NCBI RefSeq assembly: GCF_014650175.1
Contig: NZ_BMUL01000024.1
Location: 1-64,000 of the forward strand
Reading direction: 5' to 3'
DNA length: 64,000 bases
DNA from: Streptomyces termitum
GTDB taxonomy: Bacteria > Actinomycetota > Actinomycetes > Streptomycetales > Streptomycetaceae
The position numbers were made by a program, and so were the translations under genes. Below are positions 45,873-54,482 of this stretch, piece after piece. The notes under the pieces are model-generated. The model saw nothing but the letters and a program-made list of their open reading frames with translations. It was not told the DNA's origin and searched no databases. The first letter of the stretch is position 1; each line of letters opens with the position of its first letter.

Positions 45873-46472
45873 GTGGACTCCCGGATCGCCCACATCCGGC
45901 GCAAGTTGGCCAAGGTGCCCTACGCCGCGCTGCGAAGCCACTCCTTCGGCGAGGAGAAGCACGGGTTCCGCCTCGAACCCCCCTTGCCGGTCGCGAGGAT
46001 CGCCGAGTTCGAGGCCGAGTACCGCATCGAACTGCCCGTCTCCTACCGTTCCTTCCTGACCACGCTGGGCGGGAGCGGAGCGTCGCCTTTCTACGGTCTG
46101 ATGCCGTTGCGGGCGTGTCGGCTGTTCACGATGGATGCCCAAGGCGAACTTGGCCGGCCTCGGGGCTTCACGTTCGCCGCCGGCCCGGCCCACCGGGGCG
46201 ACCTCTTCCTGCACATCATCGAGGCAGGCTGCACCGACCTGGTGCTCCTCGGCATCACCGGCCCCCTGACCGGCCGCGTCGTCACCGGCAACTCCGACGG
46301 CTTCTGGGGCCCCGACGTCTCGTCGGCCACCGATTTCCTGGCCTGGTACGAGCGCTGGCTCGACCACATGCTCGACGGCCGCGACAACCGCGCCCTGGAA
46401 CTGACCTCGCCCGCCCTGCGAGCGCCTGTCGACCGTCTGCTGAGGGAGAAGGCCCGGCCGGCAGCGCCCTGA
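45873..46472 (+). CDS. SMI1/KNR4 family protein
   Basis: A 199-residue soluble protein. Residues about 30-150 follow the SMI1/KNR4 fold: IAEFEAEYRIELPVSYRSFL, then TLGGSGASPFYGLMPL, and GNSDGFWGPD with DFLAWYERWLDHML. In bacteria this fold is best known for immunity proteins against nuclease and deaminase toxins, and it also occurs as general binding proteins. No toxin gene is seen nearby, so an orphan immunity role is possible but unproven. GTG 45873 is preceded by an A/G-rich GAGAGAAGAG stretch that can act as a ribosome site. Confidence 0.85.
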   Translation: MDSRIAHIRRKLAKVPYAALRSHSFGEEKHGFRLEPPLPVARIAEFEAEYRIELPVSYRSFLTTLGGSGASPFYGLMPLRACRLFTMDAQGELGRPRGFTFAAGPAHRGDLFLHIIEAGCTDLVLLGITGPLTGRVVTGNSDGFWGPDVSSATDFLAWYERWLDHMLDGRDNRALELTSPALRAPVDRLLREKARPAAP

Positions 46473-46529
46473 CGGCACCCTGTGGACGGTCCGGGACGCC
46501 GCCATGCCGGCCGGCTGCCCGCGTGCGGG

Positions 46530-47126
46530 TCAGCGGGCGATCGAGAGTGCGAACGGTGCGAATCCGCTCGTCCGGATCACGTGCGGTACGAAAAGTATCG
46601 CGGCCTCGGTGGCGCGGGCGGTCCGGATTCCGCCGAGGTCGGTGATCCACTCCTCACGCCGGCCGAGGTCGGCGAGCAGTTCGCGGACGGTCTGCTTGGC
46701 CTGGGGGTCGTCGCCGGAGAGGAAGGCGTCGGGTGCTTGTGCCAGGGCGGCGGGCGCGGTCATCACCGGGAAGAGCATCGTGTTGAGCGTCTTGACGACG
46801 TGTGTGTCGGGGAGCGCTTCCTGGAGTCGCTCGGCCAGGCTGGAGCCGGGGTGGATCAGGTCGCCGGGCAGGCCGTCGGGCCCGTCGGCGGTGGCGTTGG
46901 AGACGTCGACGAGGATCTTGCCGCGCAGTTCCTCGCGCAGGGCGGTGAGCCGGTCCAGCGAGCCGGCCCCCGGGGTGGCGTTGATGACGATCCGGGCCGT
47001 CCGCGCCGCTGCCGCGGCGGCGCCCGGCGTGCGGCCCGCTGTCGTCACCTCGTGTCCTGCCCGGGTGAGGGCGGTGGCCAGGTTGCCGCCGACGCGGCCT
47101 TTTCCGAGAACGGCGATGGTGGTCAT
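46530..47126 (-). CDS. NADPH-dependent F420 reductase-like Rossmann protein
   Basis: A 198-residue single-domain Rossmann protein. It begins with the dinucleotide motif TTIAVLGKGRVGGNLA and the NADP-type Arg in TAGRTP near residue 33. It continues with INATPGAG, LVDVSNA, VVKTLNTMLFPVM and a GDDPQAK segment typical of F420-dependent NADP reductases and the related NAD(P)-binding family that channels small-molecule reductions. Substrate and partner are unknown. The ATG at 47126 is followed upstream by a frameshifted inositol monophosphatase gene on the same strand, so the two may have formed an operon. Confidence 0.85.
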   Translation of the reverse strand: MTTIAVLGKGRVGGNLATALTRAGHEVTTAGRTPGAAAAAARTARIVINATPGAGSLDRLTALREELRGKILVDVSNATADGPDGLPGDLIHPGSSLAERLQEALPDTHVVKTLNTMLFPVMTAPAALAQAPDAFLSGDDPQAKQTVRELLADLGRREEWITDLGGIRTARATEAAILFVPHVIRTSGFAPFALSIAR

Positions 47127-47168
47127 GTCGATCAGGTCCTTCGTGTGGGTGCGGAGGGTGGTGTGCGG

Positions 47169-47976
47169 TCAGCGGGAGAGCGTGTCGACGGCCTGGGCGT
47201 GAACACCGGGCGCGGCGGCCAGGAAGCTCTCGCTCCGGGGCGGCCCTCGGCGTCGGAGATCCGTCCGCCGGCCTCGGCGACGAGCAGGGCTCCGGGCAGC
47301 AGGTCCGCGCGGGCTCCGGCGAACTGCCAGAAGGCGTCGATCCGGCCGGCGGCCACGTTCAGCAGGTGCAGGGTCGCGGGGACGGCGGTGCGGACGACGA
47401 GGGCGTCGAAGAGCATCGCGGTGATCGAGGAGCCGACGCGCCGCACGACCTCCTCGTCCTCGTCCGGCCGGGCCTGGCTGGTGGCCACGAGGCCGAGGCC
47501 GAGGTCCGTGGTCGGGGAGACGCGCAGCGGGCGGCCGTCGAGGTGGCTCCCCCGCCCGCGAGCGCGGTGTAGGTCTCGCCGGTCAGCGGCACGTGGACCG
47601 CGGTGAGCACCGGGCGGTTCTCGCGTACGAGGGTGGCGGTCACCGCCCACTCCGGCAGGGCGTGCAGGTGGTTGACGTTGCCCTCGGCCGGATCCACGAC
47701 CCCCCATTCGCCGGGCGGCAGCGCTCCGCCGTCCAGTTCGTCCTCCACCCGGCCGGCGTCCGGGCGCAGACGGGTGAGGGCGGGGCGCAGGGTGCCGAGG
47801 GCCGTGTCGTCGTTGTCGGCGAGCGCGCTCATGAGCTCCTCCCGGGTCCGGTAGGGGACCACGTCGCCGAAACGCTCGCGCAGCGCCGAGGCGGCCTCGC
47901 GCACGGCGATCACGGTCCGGGCGAGCAGGTCGGCGTCGGAGGCGGTGGCGCCGGTGGTCCGGAGGGCTTCGGGCAT
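47169..47976 (-). pseudogene. Inositol monophosphatase family protein with two frameshifts
   Basis: In frame 1 (from ATG 47976) the sequence gives an N-terminal helix and the metal/phosphate region WGVVDPAEGNVNHLH near residue 92 (family WxxDPxDGTxNF, here altered), up to TALAGGGA. After a one-base loss near 47545 the second frame continues LDGRPLRVSPTTDLGLG to the late region FAGARADLLPGALLVAEAGG. A second one-base loss near 47235 is needed to reach the expected end, AAPGVHAQAVDTLSR, with TGA at 47169-47171. Each step misses exactly one base. True decay or assembly error in G/C runs are both possible. Confidence 0.7.
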
Positions 47977-48862
47977 GGCTGTACTCCTGTGCGGGGAAGG
48001 CGGGTTGAGGCGTCCGGGTCGGGCTGCGCGCCTGCACGTCACCGCGCCCGCGATGAGCCGGAGTCTGGGGCGGATCCGTCGTACGACGGGGGATCAGATC
48101 CTGGTGCGCACCGGCCGGACGATGACCCCGACGCCGTACGCGATCGCCGTGCGCGAGCAGGTGCACGCGTTGTTGCAGCAGGTCCAGGGGGTGCTGGCAC
48201 CGAGCCGCGCACTCGATCTGGACACCCTGGAACGCACCTTCACCCTCCGCTGGCACGACTCCCTCGTCGCGCTGTGCGGCCCCGCGCTGCTCTCCGCCGT
48301 ACGCGAGGAGGCACCCGGCGTGCGCCTGCGCTTCCTCGCGGAAGCGAGCGTCGACACACCCGGGCTGCGGCGCGGCGAGGTCGACCTGGAGGCGAACGCC
48401 ACCCGGCCGAGCGCCCCGGACATCCGTGCCGAGAACGTGGGCGGGACCCGCCTCGTCATCGTCATGAGACAGGGACACCCGCTCACTCGCGGCCGGGCCG
48501 TCACCGCGGAACAGTACGCCGCTGCCGAGCACGTCACCGTCTCGCGCCGCGGAAACCTCCACGACGTCGTCGACGAGGCCCTCGCACCACTCGGCCTCAC
48601 CCGCCGCGTGGTGGCGGCCGCGCCCACCGAAGCGGCCGCGCTGGAGTTCGCGCGCGGCTCCGACCTGCTGATCTGCGTCCCCGAGGCCACCACGCACACA
48701 GCGGTCAGCGACCTCGGCCTGACCACTCTCCCCCTCCCCCTCGACCTGCCGCCGGCCCCGATCTACCTCTCCTGGCATCAGCGCTACGACACCGACCAGG
48801 CCCACACCTGGCTGCGCGACCTGGCCCGGGCAGCGCCGGCCCGGCACGGAGCGGCGTCGTAA
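47975..48862 (+). CDS. LysR-family regulator, apparently N-terminally truncated
   Basis: About 295 residues. The HTH second half is intact (ARLHVTAPAMSRSLGRIRRTTGDQILVRTGR), followed by the LysR effector domain (FTLRWHDSLVALCGPALL through YLSWHQRYDTDQAHTWL). The first HTH helices, normally a leucine-rich start with A-A-ARRL, are replaced by AVLLCGEGGLRRPGRA. Its candidate ATG overlaps the divergent phosphatase ATG on opposite strands, leaving no promoter space. I read this as deletion of the original intergenic region and gene start. It may be nonfunctional. Confidence 0.7.
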   Translation: MAVLLCGEGGLRRPGRAARLHVTAPAMSRSLGRIRRTTGDQILVRTGRTMTPTPYAIAVREQVHALLQQVQGVLAPSRALDLDTLERTFTLRWHDSLVALCGPALLSAVREEAPGVRLRFLAEASVDTPGLRRGEVDLEANATRPSAPDIRAENVGGTRLVIVMRQGHPLTRGRAVTAEQYAAAEHVTVSRRGNLHDVVDEALAPLGLTRRVVAAAPTEAAALEFARGSDLLICVPEATTHTAVSDLGLTTLPLPLDLPPAPIYLSWHQRYDTDQAHTWLRDLARAAPARHGAAS

Positions 48863-48932
48863 CGGCACTCGCACCGGCCGTACCGTTCCGGCTTCTCCGC
48901 TGGAGAGGGGTCACCCGGTCGCGGTGGGGCGA

Positions 48933-50495
48933 TCAGTGGTGGACCGGGAGGGAGCGCGGGGGGTCCTGGCTGACGGTGATGGTGGTGATCGTCTCGCCGT
49001 CGGAGGCGTGGACGTGGATCCAGCCCTGGGTGAAGTCCCGGAGGTCGTCGCGGTCGCCGGTGTGGGTCGGTACGCCGAAGGGGAGGTCGGTGCGGATGGG
49101 GGCGGGCGGCATGCCGTCGGCGAAGGCCGCGAGGCGTTCGGGGCGGTGGCCGCGGTCGCCGATGGTGACCGCGGTGACGGTGCCGGCGTGGGTCCGTACG
49201 CGCGTTCCGGCGAGGCCGCGTACGTGCCGGGCGAGGGGGTGGTCGGCGTCGAGGCCCAGGACGTCGAGGAACAGGGTGAACTCGCCGGAGCGCCAGCGGT
49301 GGATCCGGTGCGAGACGCCGACCTCGCCGAGGACCGTCGTGATCTCCTCCGGTGCCTCGCCGTCGGGCCCGTACCGGACGACCAGGTCGCGGGGGCCGTA
49401 CCGGTGGAGTTCGGCGCGGCCGCTGACGGCCGCCGGGGTGCCGAGGGCCCGGTGGACGTCGGCGCGCGCGAGGGGGCGGACCGCCCCGGGGAACAGGGTG
49501 TCCGCGTCGAACGTGTCGAGCCTGATCCGGGTGCTCAGGACCCGGCCGTCCTGGACCTGCACCTCCACTCCCCCGTCGCACACGATCAGCCGCCGGGTGA
49601 CGCCGGACGAGACCGCCCAGCGCCGGGTGGTGCCGCCGGCCCGCCGTACCGCCTCCTGGAACTCCGTCCCCGCTTCGGGGCGGCCGAGCGGGGCGAGGAA
49701 GGCGCGGATCGGGCCGGACGGCAGAGGGGCCGGGGCGGGGCGTTCCAGGGTGATCCTCGTGAGGCCGCCGTCGGTGTGGTGGAGCCGTACGCGGTCCCCT
49801 TCCATCGGGTACGTGTCCGGGGCGCCCTCCAGCGGGTCGCCCAGGACCGCCCGGGCGCGCTCGCGGTCGCTTCCCGCGTCCAGACCGGCGATCAGCGCGG
49901 CGGGGCGCGGATAGGCGCCGTCGCCGGTGAGGGCGAACGTCAGGGTGTGCCCGCCGTCGGGGCCGGGCACAGCGTCGGGCCCGTGCTCGCCGCCGGGCGC
50001 GGGGACGCTGTCGGGTTCGTGCGCGCCGTCCGGTCCGGGCCCGCTGCCGGGTCCGGGCCGGGCGTGGGCGGGGCCGGCGGCCAGTGCGCGGGAGAGGGCC
50101 GTCCGCTCTCCGTCCGGGGTGTCGGCGAGGGCGTCGGCGTGGTGCCAGAGCTCGCCGGCGAAGCGGGGCGGGATCACGCGCGGGCGGCTGGGGAACCAGC
50201 GGCCGGGGATCCACGCCCCGCCCCTGGGGTCGAACAGGCGCAGGTCGTCGTGCTCGCCCCGCCAGCACGCCGCCATGAACGGCCTGATCTCCCAGGCGTC
50301 GGCGAGCGCCGTCGCGTACTGCTCCCGCGTCAGGGCGAACAGCGCGTCGGCCGAGCCGTGCCCGACCTGCTGGTCGACGCCGACCCAGGGCCGTCCCGTC
50401 GACACCTCCACCCCGATGCTCGGCTCGCGTGCGACCTGCACGAAGCACGTCGTGTCGGGCTTGCGCCGGGTCGCCTTCTTGTCGCGCTTCGCCAC
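48933..50495 (-). CDS. Large uncharacterised protein with Pro/Gly-rich repeat insert
   Basis: A 520-residue soluble protein starting at GTG 50495 after AGGGACGGGA. It begins with a Lys/Arg-rich tail (AKRDKKATRRK). Residues about 135-185 are an insert of repeated Pro-Gly-Pro-Asp-Gly units (PGPDGAHEPDSVPAP, GGEHGPDAVPGPDG). The rest alternates beta-like segments, with a duplicated feel between about 225-300 and 350-450. I recognise no family, catalytic motif or membrane span. It is transcribed alone, 70 bp from the LysR gene end. Function unknown. Confidence 0.7.
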   Translation of the reverse strand: MAKRDKKATRRKPDTTCFVQVAREPSIGVEVSTGRPWVGVDQQVGHGSADALFALTREQYATALADAWEIRPFMAACWRGEHDDLRLFDPRGGAWIPGRWFPSRPRVIPPRFAGELWHHADALADTPDGERTALSRALAAGPAHARPGPGSGPGPDGAHEPDSVPAPGGEHGPDAVPGPDGGHTLTFALTGDGAYPRPAALIAGLDAGSDRERARAVLGDPLEGAPDTYPMEGDRVRLHHTDGGLTRITLERPAPAPLPSGPIRAFLAPLGRPEAGTEFQEAVRRAGGTTRRWAVSSGVTRRLIVCDGGVEVQVQDGRVLSTRIRLDTFDADTLFPGAVRPLARADVHRALGTPAAVSGRAELHRYGPRDLVVRYGPDGEAPEEITTVLGEVGVSHRIHRWRSGEFTLFLDVLGLDADHPLARHVRGLAGTRVRTHAGTVTAVTIGDRGHRPERLAAFADGMPPAPIRTDLPFGVPTHTGDRDDLRDFTQGWIHVHASDGETITTITVSQDPPRSLPVHH

Positions 50496-50573
50496 CGTCG
50501 TCCCGTCCCTCCGTCTGTTCGTCGGCAGGGTACGGGACCCGTCCTGCGGCAGGCCTGTGGGGACGCGACGTCC

Positions 50574-51572
50574 CTAAGGGGTGTCGTTCAGGAGGGCGCG
50601 GCCCAGGGGGGTCAGGGTGTGGCGGACTCCGGTGCCGTCGCGGTCCGAGGTGAGCAGGCCGGCCGTGCGCAGCACGGTGGCGTGGTGGCTCGCGGTCGCC
50701 GGGGAGGTGCCGGTGCGCCGTCCCAGTTCCGCCGTGCCGGCGGGGGTCTCGGCGGCGCGCAGGACGCGGGCGCGGGTGGTGCCGAGCAGGGCGGCGAGGG
50801 CTCCGTCGGTGTGGTGCGGGGCGGCGGGGGTCCAGACGCGGGCGTAGTCGGGCAGGTCGCGGGCGACCGGGTAGCGCAGGACCAGGGGCCGGTCGGGGTC
50901 GGCGTTGTCGGTCAGGGCCAGCGGACCGGGCCGGAAGAAGGTCGGTACGAGCAGCAGCCCGCGTCCGGCCAGCCGCAGTTCCGCGTCGGTCTCGCACGGG
51001 ACGTGGAGGACGGGCGGGGTCCAGTGGATGCCGGGGTGCAGGCCGGTGAGGAGTCCTTCGACGCCGAGGTCGGCCAGGGCCAGGGCGCGCCGGGTGCGGT
51101 CGGTGTGCGCCATCGCGGTGATCTGTGCCCAGTAGGGGGCGACGGCGACGGCGTGGTAGGCCGACAGGGCGTGACGGACGGTCGCGCCCCAGCGCGGGTC
51201 GCCGTGGTGCAGTGCGTGGATCCAGCGCGGCGCGCGGGGGCGCTGGTGGGCGACGGCGTCGAAGTCCGCCGTCCACTGCGGGCGGGGCAGGGACCAGGTG
51301 TGGTCGAGGCTGTCGGCGAGGGTGGGGGTGGTCGCGTGGGTGAAGACCTCCGGGACGTACTCCCCGATGCCGGCGGGGGCCAGCTCGAACAGCGGGCGCA
51401 TCGCCGCCTTCAGGCGGGTACGGGTGCGCTCCCGCCAGCCCGCGAACGCGACGCTTCCCGGCCCGCCGTCCTGGAGCACGGGCAGGCTCAGCACGGTCTC
51501 GGCGAGCGGGTCGGGGAACCGGGCGACGCGGACGCGGGCGAGGTCCTGCGGGGTGAGGTGGACGTGCAGCAC
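50574..51572 (-). CDS. ArsR/SmtB-like winged-helix regulator with large N-terminal domain
   Basis: A 332-residue regulator. The start chosen is GTG 51572 because GGAG lies 8 nt upstream and the protein then begins LHVHLTPQDLARVRVA, the usual opening of this Streptomyces group. The upstream in-frame GTG 51617 has no ribosome site. Residues 1-240 are a ligand-type domain of unknown specificity. The C-terminal 80 residues form the ArsR-type HTH: LLGTTRARVLRAAETPAGTA, then GTSPATASHHATVLRTAGLL and the wing TGVRHTLTPLG. No metal-binding Cys cluster is present, so a metal signal is unlikely. Confidence 0.88.
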   Translation of the reverse strand: MLHVHLTPQDLARVRVARFPDPLAETVLSLPVLQDGGPGSVAFAGWRERTRTRLKAAMRPLFELAPAGIGEYVPEVFTHATTPTLADSLDHTWSLPRPQWTADFDAVAHQRPRAPRWIHALHHGDPRWGATVRHALSAYHAVAVAPYWAQITAMAHTDRTRRALALADLGVEGLLTGLHPGIHWTPPVLHVPCETDAELRLAGRGLLLVPTFFRPGPLALTDNADPDRPLVLRYPVARDLPDYARVWTPAAPHHTDGALAALLGTTRARVLRAAETPAGTAELGRRTGTSPATASHHATVLRTAGLLTSDRDGTGVRHTLTPLGRALLNDTP

Positions 51573-51839
51573 CGGTGGTTCTCCGGAAGGTGGGGGCGGC
51601 CGGGGCGACCCGTTCACGGCACGCTAACCGGCGCGGTACGGGCCCGGGGCCGAGGAGCGCGGAACTGGCCGGGAGGCGCCGCGCGGCGCGCGCCGGATGT
51701 CCGGATTCGAGGGTGCTCGAAGGGCGTTGTCCGCCGTTCGGGGGCGTGGGGAGACTGGGGACCGGCCGGGGGATACGGGGAGGGAGGCGGGAGTGCGGCG
51801 GGGGTGCGGGGAGGCGGCGCGGGCCGCCGCTGCGGCGGG

Positions 51840-52024
51840 CGGTTGTCGTACCGAGGTGTCCGCCGTACCGAAGTGCCGGTCGCGCCAAGGTGTCCGCCGT
51901 GTCCATGGATACGCCGTACCCGTGGATAAGCCCTACCCGTGGACACGTCGTACCGAGATCCGCCGCACCGGGCATTCCCCGTGCCGAGGCATCCGCCGCA
52001 TCGGGCATTCGCCGTACCGAGGAG
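51840..52024. repeat. Degenerate short repeats upstream of lectin gene
   Basis: This stretch is built from variants of a short unit, about 17-20 bp (forms of GTCCGCCGTACCGAGG and GCATTCGCCGTACCGAGG). Examples begin near 51865, 51902, 51945 and 51994. The flanking 51618-51839 holds no supported gene. The repeats lie directly before the ribosome site of the secreted lectin gene and may be regulatory or simply slipped DNA. Confidence 0.55.
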
Positions 52025-52034
52025 CTGATCTGTG

Positions 52035-52577
52035 ATGAGACTTACGCGCCATCCGTTCGCCGCGCACACCGCCGTCGCCGTCGGCGCGGCCCTCGCGGTC
52101 GCCGGCCTGCTGGCCGGGCCCGCGGCCGCCGCGCCCGCCGCCGCGCCCGCGTCCACCGCCACGGTGGCGGCCGCGAGCGCCGGGGACACGATCATCCGGG
52201 GCACCAGCATGCTGGCGCGGGGCGAGGCCTGGTACTCGCCGGACGGCCGGACCATGCTCGCGATGCAGGGCGACGGGCACGCCGTGCTCTACCACGACGG
52301 GGTCGCGATCTGGACCGCGCGCGGAAGCTACGGCGTCGGCAACCAGCTCTACATGCAGGCGGACGGCAACCTGGTGGTCTACGACGCCGGCATGCGCGCC
52401 GTGTGGAACAGCCAGACGCACTCCCACACGGGCGCCTACCTGGCCGTCCAGAACGCCGGGAACCTGGTGGTGTACTACGGCTCCACCCCGCTGTGGTGGT
52501 CGAACTTCCGTCCCGGCGGCCCCGGAGACCCGGAAGACCCGGGCTGCCTGCCGCGCCCGGGGCGGCTGTGTCCCTGA
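52035..52577 (+). CDS. Secreted B-type (bulb) lectin protein
   Basis: A 180-residue exported protein. A signal peptide with an Ala-rich hydrophobic core ends near AAAAPAAAP (residue about 38). The rest is a monocot mannose-binding lectin fold with three repeats: LAMQGDGHAVLY, LYMQADGNLVVY and LAVQNAGNLVVY. Only the middle one has the full QxDxNxVxY sugar-binding motif, the others lacking the Asn or the Asp. A Gly/Pro tail with two Cys follows. The start is ATG 52035 (GTG 52032 also possible) after GAGGAGC. It likely binds extracellular mannose-type glycans. Confidence 0.9.
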   Translation: MRLTRHPFAAHTAVAVGAALAVAGLLAGPAAAAPAAAPASTATVAAASAGDTIIRGTSMLARGEAWYSPDGRTMLAMQGDGHAVLYHDGVAIWTARGSYGVGNQLYMQADGNLVVYDAGMRAVWNSQTHSHTGAYLAVQNAGNLVVYYGSTPLWWSNFRPGGPGDPEDPGCLPRPGRLCP

Positions 52578-52646
52578 ACCTGCCGTCCCTGTCGGGCCGT
52601 TGCGACGCCCCTGATCCAGGGGCTTTCCCCGGCGTTTGAACTCCCT

Positions 52647-52674
52647 CTCCCCACCCGCGCACGCGGGTGGGGAG
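52647..52674. terminator. 13-bp hairpin terminator between convergent genes
   Basis: CTCCCCACCCGCG and its complement pair perfectly over 13 bp with a minimal loop. A smaller GCCCCTG/CAGGGGC hairpin followed by TTTCC precedes it near 52608. Both lie between the lectin gene and the convergent secreted-protein gene. Confidence 0.8.
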
Positions 52675-52736
52675 GGAGCCGTAGGGCGCCCGCCGGGAGC
52701 GGGTCCCGGCGGGCGCCGTACGGGGGCGGGGTGGGG

Positions 52737-53090
52737 TCAGTTCCAGACCATGCCGTAGAAGTAACCGCCGGTGCCGCGCTCGTAGTAGTGCTGGCCGTAC
52801 AGGCCGCCGACACAGCGCCACTTGTCGTCGAAGGGGTTGGTGGCGTAGGAGCCGACCATCACGCCGGTGTCGGCGTCCCACAGCTCGGCGCGGCCCCAGT
52901 AGGACAGGGCCTTGTGCTTGCCGGAGAAGCAGACCTCGTGGTTGCCGTTGGCCGCGACCGTGCCGCTGGTGCACACCCCGCCCCAGCTCTCGCAGACGGC
53001 CGAGGCCGCGCTGGCGGGGGCGGCGGTGATGAGGCCGAAGCTGAGCATCGCGGCCGCCGTCACGGCCACCTGCGCGATTCTCTTCTTCAT
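52737..53090 (-). CDS. Small secreted protein, four cysteines
   Basis: A 117-residue exported protein. A signal peptide (KKRI start, hydrophobic core, cleavage near ASA-AS at about residue 29) precedes a mature domain with Cys in SAVCESWGGVCTSG, EVCFSGK and WRCVGGLYG, enough for two disulfides, and an aromatic tail GGYFYGMVWN. AGGAAACAG stands close before ATG 53090. I do not recognise a family. The AraC gene lies immediately upstream on the same strand and could regulate it. Confidence 0.75.
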   Translation of the reverse strand: MKKRIAQVAVTAAAMLSFGLITAAPASAASAVCESWGGVCTSGTVAANGNHEVCFSGKHKALSYWGRAELWDADTGVMVGSYATNPFDDKWRCVGGLYGQHYYERGTGGYFYGMVWN

Positions 53091-53152
53091 ACTGTTTCCT
53101 CCCGTTTTCTGTGGAACTGGTGTGGACGACGCCCAGACTAGGAAGCGGATGA

Positions 53153-54151
53153 TCACGGGAGTGTGCGCCGGGTGCGGGTTTCCTTGACGCTCAGCGCGCG
53201 GAACTCGGTGGGGGTCATTCCGTACTCCTCCCTGAAGGAGCGGCTGAAGACGGCCGGGCCGCTGAAGCCCCAGCGGGCGGCGACGACGGCGACCGGGTAG
53301 GCGCGGGAGCCGGTACGGGCGAGGTCCTCGCGGGAGCGTTGCAGGCGGCGGTGGCGGATGCGGGCCGCGACGGTCTGGCCCGTGCCGCGGAACGCCTCGT
53401 GGAGGGTGCGCACCGAGACGGCGAGGGCGGCGGCGATCGCGGCGGGGGTCAGGTCCGGGTCGCCGAGGTGGGCGTCGACGAAGGCGTGGGCACGGCGCAG
53501 CAGCGCCTGGGTGCGGACCTCGGCGGGGAGGCGGTCCTCGGCTCCGAGTCGCTGGGCGAGGCCGGCGGCCAGCAGGTCGACGGCGATCGTGCCGAGCCGG
53601 TCGCGTTCGTCCGGTGCGCAGCGGGCCGCGTGGCCTTCGAGGGAGTGCAGGAAGGCGGCGAGGACGGCGGTCGTGCCGTGGTCGCCGGGGAGGCGGCCGG
53701 CGAGGAGCCGGTCGGTATGGCGGTCCCTCAGTGGCAGCATGTGGCGCGGCAGTTGGAGCATGAGGAGCCGTACCGGCCCGGTCTCGGCCGGGATCTGCGC
53801 CTCGTAGGGGCGCGAGGTGTCCCAGAGGACGAGGTCGCCGGGGGCGACGCGGCAGTCGCCGTGGTGCTGGGTGAAGGCGGCGGTGCCCGCCTGGATGAGT
53901 CCCAGCTGGTACTGCTCGGGATCGCCCCGCCGGATCAGGGCCGGGGTGCGGCGCGAGCGCAGGGGCGAGAAGGCGAAGGCCGCCATCCTGACGTCGCCCA
54001 GCGGCAGGACGGCGGCCTCGGCCTCGAAGTCGGCGGGGGTGTCGGTGCGCAGGTCGGTGGGGGTCACCTCGCGCGAGACGAGTTCCTCGAACCAGTCGAA
54101 CCGCTCCCCCATCGGCAAGGTCTTCGACGACACCTGCGACCACATCCGCAC
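53153..54151 (-). CDS. AraC-family transcriptional regulator
   Basis: A 332-residue regulator with an N-terminal AraC-binding-like domain (about 1-200, including YQLGLIQAG and VAPGDLVLWDTSRPYEA) and a C-terminal double HTH. The first HTH is LTPAAIAAALAVSVRTLHEAF near 235 and the second is VAVVAARWGFSGPAVFSRSFREEYGMTPTEFR near 285. The opening SSKTLPMGERFDWFEELV is that of the common ActII/FeaR-type subgroup. It starts at GTG 54151 or ATG 54145. A run of ten G on the coding strand forms or overlaps the ribosome site. Confidence 0.93.
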   Translation of the reverse strand: MRMWSQVSSKTLPMGERFDWFEELVSREVTPTDLRTDTPADFEAEAAVLPLGDVRMAAFAFSPLRSRRTPALIRRGDPEQYQLGLIQAGTAAFTQHHGDCRVAPGDLVLWDTSRPYEAQIPAETGPVRLLMLQLPRHMLPLRDRHTDRLLAGRLPGDHGTTAVLAAFLHSLEGHAARCAPDERDRLGTIAVDLLAAGLAQRLGAEDRLPAEVRTQALLRRAHAFVDAHLGDPDLTPAAIAAALAVSVRTLHEAFRGTGQTVAARIRHRRLQRSREDLARTGSRAYPVAVVAARWGFSGPAVFSRSFREEYGMTPTEFRALSVKETRTRRTLP

Positions 54152-54160
54152 CCCCCCCCC
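54151..54160. repeat. Homopolymer tract of ten C (ten G on the AraC coding strand)
   Basis: The tract touches the GTG start of the AraC gene and provides its only G-rich ribosome-binding sequence. Such runs slip in replication, so tract length could vary between cells, or be misread in sequencing. Confidence 0.9.
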
Positions 54161-54482
54161 GGCTTTCCGCGTTCATGTCTCCGACCGGCGCGTCGGCCGG
54201 CCGGTCCGTGCTTACGATGCGCCGCCGAAGGGGCGTCCGCCGCATGGTTCGCCCCGGCGTGCCGCACACAGCCGTCCCGACCTGACCCGGCCCGGCCCGA
54301 TCCGGATCGGCCCGAATCGGCCCGGATCGGCGAGGAGGTCGAGCGGGCCGCGCGGTCGGGCCTCCGGCCGGGGAAGCGGCCGGCGCTCAGGCGGAGGTCG
54401 GCCACGGCGTCTTCGGCCTTGGCCTTGGTCCTTCTGGGAAGGTCGGCGGGTTTCCGCGTCGGCGGTCCCAGGAGTGCCTTCG
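54161..54482. other. Intergenic region with short degenerate repeats
   Basis: No supported gene. Between 54285 and 54340 there are several overlapping copies of a CCCGGATCGG/CCCGAATCGG type unit, some palindromic around ATCCGGAT. They lie between the AraC start and the 3' end of the channel gene. Confidence 0.4.
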
